A DNA stretch of 64,000 nucleotides, taken from Vulcanimicrobium winogradskyi (GTDB taxonomy: Bacteria; Vulcanimicrobiota; Vulcanimicrobiia; Vulcanimicrobiales; Vulcanimicrobiaceae). The stretch's first letter is position 1, and every line of letters begins with the position of its first letter. Position numbers and translations under genes: made by a program. Under the pieces are notes generated by a model. It worked only from the letters and a program-made list of their open reading frames with translations, was not told where the DNA came from and made no database searches. Below are positions 58,247 to 64,000 of the stretch, piece after piece. The DNA lies in the NCBI GenBank assembly GCA_003134965.1, contig PLDA01000006.1:62001-126000 (forward strand). Reading direction: 5' to 3'.

Positions 58247-58962
58247 CGGCGCTGCGGTTTCTCGCGGCGCTCGCGCTGCTCGCGGCCGGATTCTTCGGGC
58301 TGTACGAGCTGGTGGAGTCGCCGCGCAGCGCCGCGTTCGCGCCGGTGGTCACGCACGGCAGCGGCCGGGTCGTCGCGCTGACGTTCGACGACGGCCCCAC
58401 CCGCGGGATCACCGATCGTCTGCTCGACGTGCTCGAGCGGGAGCGCGTTCCGGGGACGTTCTTCGTCGTCGGAAGCGCGGCGCGCCGCGAGCCGGCGCTG
58501 CTGCGGCGCATGGCCGCGGACGGGGACGAGATCGAAGATCACTCCGAGACGCACCCGCACCTCAACGCGATCGTCTCGCGCGCCGCGCTCGATGCCGAGA
58601 TCACGGCTGCCGACGACGCGATCGCCGCGGCGACTGGCCGGCATGCGCGCTGGCTGCGTCCGCCGTATGGTGCGCGCAACGCCGCGGTGCTCGCGGCGGC
58701 ACAGCGGCACGGGATGCGCGTCGTGCTGTGGAGCGCGATGCTCGACGAAACCTCACCGCAGGTGGCGCCGGACGCCCTGGTCGAGCGTCTGCTGCGGCAA
58801 GCCGGCGACGGTGCGATCGTCGTGCTCCACGACGGCGACCGCGGCCGCGCAGAGCCCGGCGGACGCGCCTACGAAGCCGCGCTCGCGCCGCGCGTCATCG
58901 CAGCGCTGCGGGCGCGCGGCTACCGCTTCGTCACGCTGCAGCAGCTGGCCGGCGGCGGCTGA
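58243..58962 (+). CDS. Polysaccharide deacetylase (NodB domain)
   Basis: 239 residues. An N-terminal membrane anchor or signal (ALRFLAALALLAAGFFGLYE) precedes a NodB-type carbohydrate esterase 4 domain. Motif 1 is VALTFDDGPTRGIT (catalytic Asp and metal Asp), motif 2 is HSETHPHLN (metal His), motif 3 is WLRPPYGARN and the final His is in AIVVLHDGDRG. It probably removes acetyl groups from peptidoglycan or another envelope sugar. GTG start in an overlap with the preceding membrane protein. Confidence 0.9.
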   Translation: MTALRFLAALALLAAGFFGLYELVESPRSAAFAPVVTHGSGRVVALTFDDGPTRGITDRLLDVLERERVPGTFFVVGSAARREPALLRRMAADGDEIEDHSETHPHLNAIVSRAALDAEITAADDAIAAATGRHARWLRPPYGARNAAVLAAAQRHGMRVVLWSAMLDETSPQVAPDALVERLLRQAGDGAIVVLHDGDRGRAEPGGRAYEAALAPRVIAALRARGYRFVTLQQLAGGG

Positions 58963-58965
58963 GTT

Positions 58966-59703
58966 TCAGAGCAGGCGTACGGCGTAGCCGACACCGCGCA
59001 CCGTGCGAATCAGCGGGCGGCCCGTAATGCTGCGGACCTTGCGCCGGATGTAGGAGACGTACGTGTCGACGATCCCCGGCGCGACCGCGGCGTCGCCCCA
59101 GACCGCGTGCAGCAGCGCGTCGCGCGAGAGGACCCGTCCGGCGTGGCGCACGAGGACGAGCAGCAGATCGAACTCTCGGACCGTCAGCGGAACCGGGATA
59201 TCCGAGCTGAACACCTCGTGCCGCTCGACGTCGATGATCAGGTCGTCGTAGTGCACGACCGCCGCGGAGACCGCCTGCCGTCGCCCCAGCAGTCGGTCGA
59301 GCCGTAGCGCCAGCTCGGCCATCGAGAACGGCTTTGCCATGTAGTCGTCGGCGCCGCTGCGCAGCGCCTCGACCTTGTCGGAGGCCCCGGCCCTCCTGCT
59401 CAGCACGACGATCGGCGCGCGCGTCGCGGTCGCGAGCCGTTCCAGCAGCTCGAGACCGTTCTCGCCGGGGAGCACGAGATCGAGCAGGATCGCATCGGGC
59501 TTCCAGGCGGCGACGTCGTGCAGGCCGTCCACGCCGCGCGACACGCTGCGTACGTCGAACCCGTGGTGTGCGAGGCCCGTCTCCAGCAGCTCGCGGATCG
59601 CGCGCTCGTCGTCGATCGCCAGTACGCGGGGCCGCCGGGTGGCGGACGGCGCCGTATCGTGCCGCTGGAGCACGGTCATCGTCTCTGCGTCGAGTACCAT
59701 CAT
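58966..59703 (-). CDS. OmpR-type response regulator A
   Basis: 245 residues: a receiver (about 27-140) with acidic pocket AIDDER, phospho-Asp in ILLDLVLPGENG and Lys in YMAKPF, then a winged-helix DNA-binding domain (about 150-243; TVREFDLLLVLVRHAGRVLS, DTYVSYIRRKV, GVGYAVRLL). The ATG at 59703 gives a 25-residue N-terminal extension. It is divergent from a second regulator and kinase. No kinase of its own is adjacent, so it may share the one at 60531. Confidence 0.9.
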   Translation of the reverse strand: MMVLDAETMTVLQRHDTAPSATRRPRVLAIDDERAIRELLETGLAHHGFDVRSVSRGVDGLHDVAAWKPDAILLDLVLPGENGLELLERLATATRAPIVVLSRRAGASDKVEALRSGADDYMAKPFSMAELALRLDRLLGRRQAVSAAVVHYDDLIIDVERHEVFSSDIPVPLTVREFDLLLVLVRHAGRVLSRDALLHAVWGDAAVAPGIVDTYVSYIRRKVRSITGRPLIRTVRGVGYAVRLL

Positions 59704-59829
59704 GGGCCGACCGTACTCCCGATTGCTGAGGTTCCCGTCCGCGCGCCCTGAGAATAGGCTGCAGGCCGGACTCCGGCTGTCCCTGCGATCTTGCTGGGAA
59801 CACCTCGGAGACTGCTGCCAGGAGCCGCC

Positions 59830-60534
59830 GTGACAATGGCGGCCATGGAAACCAAGAGCGTCCAGCGCGTCGTCGTCATCGACGACGAGAGCAGCATTCG
59901 AGAGATGCTCGACGTCGGACTTACCCAGGCCGGTTTCGACGTCCGGACCGCGATCGACGGACCGGATGGATTGACCGCGATCCGCGATTGGAACCCCCAC
60001 TGCATCGTGCTCGACATCATGATGCCGAAGATCGACGGCCTATCGCTGATCCCGCTGCTGCGGCGCCTGACGGAGGTGCCGATCATCATGCTGACCGCGC
60101 GCGGCGACGTGCGCGACCGGATCGACGGTCTCAAGGCGGGCGCAGACGACTACCTGGCCAAGCCGTTCGACCTCGACGAGCTGTCGGCACGAATCGATAC
60201 CGCGCTGCGCCGTCCGGCGCTGCGGCGCGTGCACCATCTGCGCGTCGGCGATCTGGAGATCGACATCGAGTCGCGCGCGGCACGCCGCGGCGAGCGCTGG
60301 ATCGACCTTTCGACACGCGAGTTCGACCTGCTCGCGGCGTTGGCGCGCCGGCCGAAGCGCGTGTTCACGCGCGAAGAGCTCCTCGACCTCGTCTGGGGCG
60401 TCGATCGCGACGTTTCCCCGGCGACGGTCGAGACCTACATCTCGTACTTGCGCGCGAAGATCGATCGAGCGAACGAGCCGCGGCTCATCCACACGGTCCG
60501 CGGCGTCGGGTACGCGATCAAAGAGCAGCAGTGA
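59830..60534 (+). CDS. OmpR-type response regulator B
   Basis: 234 residues from the GTG at 59830, with GGAG five bases upstream; ATGs at 59836 and 59845 are alternatives. Receiver: VVVIDDESSI, phospho-Asp in CIVLDIMMPKIDG, Thr in IIMLTARGD, Lys in YLAKPF. DNA-binding domain: STREFDLLAALARRPKRVFT and GVGYAIKEQQ. It overlaps the histidine kinase by four bases and forms a standard two-component pair with it. Confidence 0.92.
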   Translation: MTMAAMETKSVQRVVVIDDESSIREMLDVGLTQAGFDVRTAIDGPDGLTAIRDWNPHCIVLDIMMPKIDGLSLIPLLRRLTEVPIIMLTARGDVRDRIDGLKAGADDYLAKPFDLDELSARIDTALRRPALRRVHHLRVGDLEIDIESRAARRGERWIDLSTREFDLLAALARRPKRVFTREELLDLVWGVDRDVSPATVETYISYLRAKIDRANEPRLIHTVRGVGYAIKEQQ

Positions 60535-61901
60535 CGACGCTGCGCTCGCGGCTGACCTTTTCGTACGCGGCGCTGGTCGCCGTCGTCCTGATCGTCGTCG
60601 CAGTCGTCCTCACCCGCTTCGCGTTCAGCCTCCTGGCCCAGCCGACGCTCGACGTCGTGACGCAGCGGGTCGCCGAGGCGAACGCGATCGTCGCCGCGCA
60701 CCCCGAAATGAACGCGAGAGAGCTGGGGATGCTCGTCAAGCGCAGCCTCTCGGGCGGCGGTGTCGTCGTGCTGCTGCCGCCGCCGGATATGCCGGCCGGC
60801 CCACCGGCGAGGGATGACCCGCAGAATGTGATGCGTGCGTTCTCGGTCCCGTCACTGCTGGGGCTGCAAGGGCGTCTCGTGCGCATGCCCGACGGCGGCA
60901 GGATCATCATCGCGCCCGACATGCGCAGGCTCGTTCCGGCGGTGCGGCTCTACCTCGCTTCGTTGGCGTTCTCGATCGTCGCCGCGCTCGTCCTCGCCTG
61001 GGCGGCGGCGCGCTGGATCACGGCGCAGGCGATCGCACCGCTGATCACGGTGACCGTCGAACTGCGGCGTTTCGCGGGCGGTGACTTCACGCCGCGTCCG
61101 GTGACGACGAACGACCGCAGCGAACTCGGTGAACTGATCGCGGCGTTCAACGGCGCCGCCGCGCAAGTCGCCGCGGCCTTCGCCGAACGGGTGCGCGTCG
61201 AGGAGCAGATGCGGCGGTTCGTCGCGGATGCCGGACACGAGCTCCGCACCCCGCTGACCGTCGTCAGCGGATTTCTCGACGTGCTCGAGCGCGGCGGCAT
61301 CACCGACTCCGGCATTCGGCTGCGCGCGTTCAGCACGCTGCGCACGGAGACGCGGCGGATGCGGCGTCTGGTCGAGCGGCTGATGGCGCTCGCGCGCCTC
61401 GAACGTCCGGACGCGGTCGAACCCGAGACGGTCGATGTGATCGCGATCGCGCAGGAGGCGATCGCGGAGGTCAGCGTGGCGCGCCGCGGCAGCGTCGTGC
61501 TCCACACTGCCGGCGGCGCAGCGCTGGTGATGGGCGATCCCGGCGAACTCTACGAAGCGGTTGCGAACCTGGTCGACAACGCGCTCAAGTACGGGGCGGG
61601 CAGCCAGGTCCGCGTCGACGTCGTTCGCGAGGCCGGCCACGTCGTCGTGTGCGTGAACGACCGCGGTCCGGGGATCCCGACCGCCGAGCGCGCGCACGTC
61701 TTCGAACGGTTTTTCCGGGGCGAGGCGACGGCCGGCATCGACGGTTCGGGCCTCGGCCTGGCGATCGTCGAACGCGCCGCAGCGCGTTGCGGCGGCACGG
61801 TGCGGCTCGAGTGCAACGAGGCGACCGGAACGACGTTCGTTCTGCGCTTCCGCGCGAAATCCGGCGGCGCACGGCGAGCCGCGCTGCTGCGCCTCGGCTG
61901 A
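60531..61901 (+). CDS. Sensor histidine kinase
   Basis: 456 residues. Two membrane helices (about 12-34 and 138-160) flank a ~100-residue extracytoplasmic sensor. A HAMP domain (about 162-215) is followed by the H box VADAGHELRTPLTVVSGFLD (phospho-His about residue 239), N box NLVDNALKYG, G1 VNDRGPGIP and G2 GSGLGLAIVERAA. The sensor has no recognisable ligand fold. GTG start coupled to regulator B. Confidence 0.93.
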   Translation: MTTLRSRLTFSYAALVAVVLIVVAVVLTRFAFSLLAQPTLDVVTQRVAEANAIVAAHPEMNARELGMLVKRSLSGGGVVVLLPPPDMPAGPPARDDPQNVMRAFSVPSLLGLQGRLVRMPDGGRIIIAPDMRRLVPAVRLYLASLAFSIVAALVLAWAAARWITAQAIAPLITVTVELRRFAGGDFTPRPVTTNDRSELGELIAAFNGAAAQVAAAFAERVRVEEQMRRFVADAGHELRTPLTVVSGFLDVLERGGITDSGIRLRAFSTLRTETRRMRRLVERLMALARLERPDAVEPETVDVIAIAQEAIAEVSVARRGSVVLHTAGGAALVMGDPGELYEAVANLVDNALKYGAGSQVRVDVVREAGHVVVCVNDRGPGIPTAERAHVFERFFRGEATAGIDGSGLGLAIVERAAARCGGTVRLECNEATGTTFVLRFRAKSGGARRAALLRLG

Positions 61902-61935
61902 CGCCGCAGCGCCGGCAGGCGGCGCACCGGAAGCG

Positions 61936-62553
61936 TCAGGAAGGCTGCGCACGCTCGACGCTAAGGTCCGTCAATACCTGTTTCGCGGCGGATTGAAAAC
62001 GACGGCCGTCCCCGTAGGCGCGCGCAACCAGCATGGCACCCTCTAACGCCCCGAGGACGCTTCGCGCCCGTTGCTTCGCCGGTCCCCGAAAAGCAAGCTC
62101 CCCGGCTCGACGACCGTCTTCGAGCACCGCCGCGAGCCATTTCTCGTTCGCGTCGAAGAAGAGCCGCAGCTCGTCCCGCATCGGGGCGGGGAGCGTGGCG
62201 TATTCGGCCGCGAACATGCCGCACAGGCACATCCGATCGTTGCGCATGACCGAGTCGTACAGGGCGACGTAGCGCCGCAGCTTCTCGCCCGCCTCGTTCG
62301 TCCGCCCGTCGATCGCTTCGAGGGCCTGCTCGAACACGCGGTGATATCGCTCGATCAAGGCGCGACCGAGTTCCGCCTTCGAAGGGAAGTGATAGTGAAG
62401 GCTCGCCTTCGTGCAGAGGAGCTTTTCCGCAACGTCGGCATAGCTGAACCCGTTGAACCCTCGCGTCTGAGCGCACTGCTCCGCGACATCGAGGATCCGC
62501 TGCTTCACCGACACCTGGGCTGCCGGGGGGCGAGCACCCTTTTTCGCCGTCAT
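61936..62553 (-). CDS. TetR-family repressor
   Basis: 205 residues. The N-terminal DNA-binding domain (about 15-62) contains ILDVAEQCAQTRGFNGFSYA and LLCTKASLHYHFPSKAEL. The ligand domain has two close Cys (MCLCGMF), as seen in TetR proteins that sense thiol-reactive compounds. AAGGGAA precedes the ATG. It is divergent from a DUF1059 gene across a promoter with palindromes, so it probably represses itself and that gene. Confidence 0.9.
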   Translation of the reverse strand: MTAKKGARPPAAQVSVKQRILDVAEQCAQTRGFNGFSYADVAEKLLCTKASLHYHFPSKAELGRALIERYHRVFEQALEAIDGRTNEAGEKLRRYVALYDSVMRNDRMCLCGMFAAEYATLPAPMRDELRLFFDANEKWLAAVLEDGRRAGELAFRGPAKQRARSVLGALEGAMLVARAYGDGRRFQSAAKQVLTDLSVERAQPS

Positions 62554-62558
62554 TTCCC

Positions 62559-62586
62559 TTGACTTTAACCTACTAGTAGATATACT
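62559..62586 (+). promoter_or_regulatory. Promoter of the DUF1059 gene
   Basis: TTGACT and TATACT separated by 16 bases, a near-consensus sigma-70 promoter. The spacer contains the perfect palindrome CTACTAGTAG. Confidence 0.7.
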
Positions 62587-62597
62587 CCTACTACTAG
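62570..62597. promoter_or_regulatory. Probable TetR operator
   Basis: CTACTAGTAG (62570-62579, perfect palindrome) and the related CTACTACTAG (62588-62597) lie within and just after the promoter, between the divergent TetR and DUF1059 genes. Confidence 0.55.
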
Positions 62598-62622
62598 GGG
62601 AAAATTCGAAGGGGAGGCACAT

Positions 62623-62814
62623 ATGCAAACGTCTGTCAGAAAATTCGTCGACTGTCGCGACTTTCCAAGCGACAGCAAGTGCTCGCTGACGATCGCCGGG
62701 ACCGAGGATGAGGTCGTCAAAGCCGCGACCGAACACGCTATTTCGACTCACGGGCATACCGCCGGTCCCGAGCTGGTCAACGCGATCCGCTCCTCGCTGC
62801 ACGACGAGAAGTAA
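62623..62814 (+). CDS. DUF1059-domain small protein
   Basis: 63 residues matching the DUF1059 pattern: an early Cys-Arg (FVDCRDFPSDSKCSLTIAG) and VVKAATEHAISTHGHT. These small cytoplasmic proteins have no established activity; the conserved Cys and His could bind a metal. Strong GGGGAGG ribosome site. The divergent TetR gene and operator suggest that it is induced by a small compound. Confidence 0.8.
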   Translation: MQTSVRKFVDCRDFPSDSKCSLTIAGTEDEVVKAATEHAISTHGHTAGPELVNAIRSSLHDEK

Positions 62815-62827
62815 CCGCGACGCGCCG

Positions 62828-63544
62828 CTAGGCGATCGGTAGCCCGATCGACACCGTCGCCGAGAATCCGGCCGCGGCGCTGCCCGATAGCGCCAGTTCG
62901 GTCTGACCTTTCGTCTCCCGGGTGTAGACGTGGTCGTTCGCGTTCGTCGTCGGGTTCGCGCCTTTCGCGCTGTACGGCGCGATCGTCGTGTTGATCGTGT
63001 CGATCATCGCTTGCCGGAAGAACACTTGCGTCGTGTTCGAACCGTCCGCGGTCGAGGATGCCGAGTTGTACTTCGATCGCGCGCGTACGTGGATGTGCGT
63101 CGTGCGCCCGCCGTACCAGCCCGGGAAGATCGTCGTGAACGCCGCCTTCCCGCCGGAATCGGTGAGCTGATAGCCGCGCAGCCATGTTTGCGACGTGGTG
63201 CCTTCGCTCGCTTCATCCGAATAGACGCCGGCGGCGTTGCAGTGCCAAAGATCGACCTGCACGCCCGGCATCGCGGCGCAACTCGCTCGCGTGTCGTAGA
63301 CGTGCACGGTGAGCGTCAGCTTGACGCCGGACTGCACCGACCTCCCGTCGAGGTTGGCCAGGATGTTGCTGCGATTGAATCCCGCCAAGCTGTCGTCGGC
63401 GAAGAACGGTCCGATCTCGCCCTCCGGCGTCACGGCGCAGCCGCTCGCCGCGGAGCCGGTCCGGGCGGCGAGAACGCCGACGGCACCGCCGAGCAGGCCG
63501 AGTGCCGCGGCGCGGCTGAAGCGATGCCCTTCGTCCGGTTTCAT
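62828..63544 (-). CDS. Exported intradiol ring-cleavage dioxygenase family protein
   Basis: 238 residues. An N-terminal export signal (HRFSRAAALGLLGGAVGVLA) has a single Arg rather than a clear twin-Arg. The dioxygenase core contains GPFFADDSL, VQVDLWHCNAAGVYSDEAS and FPGWYGGRTTHIHVRAR. The Tyr of GVYSD, the Tyr of GWYGG and the two His of THIH fit the Fe(III) ligands. Secreted members act on catechol-type or unknown substrates. The ATG at 63544 is chosen because earlier sequence in the frame is out of character. Confidence 0.85.
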   Translation of the reverse strand: MKPDEGHRFSRAAALGLLGGAVGVLAARTGSAASGCAVTPEGEIGPFFADDSLAGFNRSNILANLDGRSVQSGVKLTLTVHVYDTRASCAAMPGVQVDLWHCNAAGVYSDEASEGTTSQTWLRGYQLTDSGGKAAFTTIFPGWYGGRTTHIHVRARSKYNSASSTADGSNTTQVFFRQAMIDTINTTIAPYSAKGANPTTNANDHVYTRETKGQTELALSGSAAAGFSATVSIGLPIA

Positions 63545-63626
63545 ACAGCGATTGTACTCCCAACGCTCCGAGGCCGCTGGGGGGAGAATTTCTGCGAAAA
63601 TGGCCGGAAATAGGGGTTTTTCGGCG

Positions 63627-63660
63627 TATACTGCGGGCAACACGGCTCGGGTACGAGCCG
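63627..63660 (+). promoter_or_regulatory. Putative -10 element and leader hairpin of the second HU gene
   Basis: TATACT at 63627-63632 is followed by a perfect seven-base hairpin, CGGCTCG/CGAGCCG, at 63643-63660 in the presumed 5' leader. No good -35 element was seen. Confidence 0.4.
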
Positions 63661-63683
63661 AACCGCGACTACGAAAGGACCCT

Positions 63684-64000
63684 ATGACCAAAAACGAACT
63701 GGCGAGAGAGCTTGCCGACGACTTCGAGCTCCCGCGCCGGCAGATGACCGAGATCGTCGAGGCACTGCTCGACCGGATCACGGCCGTGCTCAAGTCGGGC
63801 GACAAGGTGCAGCTGACCCCCTTCGGCCAGTTCAAGATCCGCGACCGCGCGGCGCGCGTCGCCCGCAACCCGCAGACCGGCGAGCCGGTGAACGTCCCCG
63901 CGAAGCGCGTGCTGAAATTCATCGCCGGCCGTGTCCTCAAGGAAGCCGTCGGAACGGCCAAGCGCGGCGCGAAAAAGGCGTCCGGCCCGGCGAAAAAGGC
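63684..64000 (+). CDS. HU-family DNA-binding protein, copy 2 (3' partial)
   Basis: The ATG at 63684 (AAAGGA upstream) opens MTKNELARELADDFELPRRQ, then QLTPFGQFKIRDRAARVARN and NPQTGEPVNVPAKRVLKF. This is a complete HU core followed by an Ala/Lys-rich tail (GTAKRGAKKASGPAKK) that is cut by the window end. It is about half identical by eye to the HU at 51210, with the same kind of basic tail. It is a second, diverged nucleoid protein. Confidence 0.92.
   Translation, partial: MTKNELARELADDFELPRRQMTEIVEALLDRITAVLKSGDKVQLTPFGQFKIRDRAARVARNPQTGEPVNVPAKRVLKFIAGRVLKEAVGTAKRGAKKASGPAKK

Noticed and set aside
61902..61924. Terminator between the histidine kinase and TetR genes
   Set aside because: CGCCGC/GCGGCG can pair, but there is no T-run on either strand and such short GC arms are frequent in this GC-rich DNA.

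Overview
The window is GC-rich bacterial chromosome. It is gene-dense, with frequent GTG starts and many stop/start overlaps. The organism is flagellated and chemotactic and has many cysteine-anchored lipoproteins. One protein looks like an outer-membrane barrel ending in Phe, which suggests two membranes. The gene set mixes features common in Firmicutes-like lineages (FlbD, a FliN with a CheC-like N-terminus, CheC, the small flagellar operon protein, copper-amine-oxidase-N domains) with diderm features. My best guess is an uncultured-type phylum such as Eremiobacterota (WPS-2). That is inference from gene content, not a measured placement.

Layout. 1-22.1 kb: a flagellar and chemotaxis locus, fliK-flgD-(operon protein)-flgE-flbD-motA-motB-fliM-fliN(Y)-fliO-fliP-fliQ-fliR-flhB. 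It is interrupted on the opposite strand by three paralogous lipoproteins and a copper-amine-oxidase-N/barrel protein, then resumes with flhA-pilZ-cheY-cheC-cheA-cheW. 22.1-25.4 kb: a GHKL anti-sigma-type ATPase, a small Cys-rich protein, a LuxR-type regulator, a small membrane protein and an RlmD/TrmA-type rRNA methyltransferase. 25.4-31.8 kb: an accessory region. It holds a segmental duplication, dispersed palindromic repeats, an AbrB-like antitoxin, a large lipoprotein, a broken Nif11 gene, and an intact four-gene operon (Asp/Asn beta-hydroxylase, Nif11-domain small protein, sulfotransferase, GNAT acetyltransferase). That operon looks like an unusual peptide-modification (RiPP-like) system and is the strongest novelty candidate here.

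31.8-41.5 kb: surface and secreted proteins. These are an S53 peptidase, a VOC protein, a tail-collar lipoprotein, three tandem tail-collar (microcystin-dependent-protein-like) genes and three large lipoproteins, one with a long Pro-Thr microsatellite. 41.7-51.6 kb: housekeeping genes gatC-gatA-gatB, hicB-like, a STAS-like protein, mutS2, tyrS, a zinc ribbon, hslO and an HU gene. 51.6-57 kb: a secreted protein, an NHL-repeat lipoprotein, then a decaying stretch. The decay includes a DUF4386 gene with an internal deletion, a methyltransferase with an in-frame stop, a frameshifted BrnT-like toxin beside an intact antitoxin, and a 3' fragment of the secreted protein. An EXORDIUM-like lipoprotein follows. 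57-64 kb: tRNA-Pro(GGG), an RNase HI family protein, a polysaccharide deacetylase, two OmpR-type regulators with one histidine kinase, a TetR/DUF1059 divergent pair, an intradiol dioxygenase and a second HU gene cut by the window end.

The first 22 kb builds and steers one machine: hook, export gate, stator, switch, c-di-GMP input and chemotaxis signalling. Much of the rest encodes envelope and secreted proteins. A roughly 25-30 bp palindromic repeat occurs at ten places and has entered coding sequence in cheA, mutS2 and the ends of several genes.
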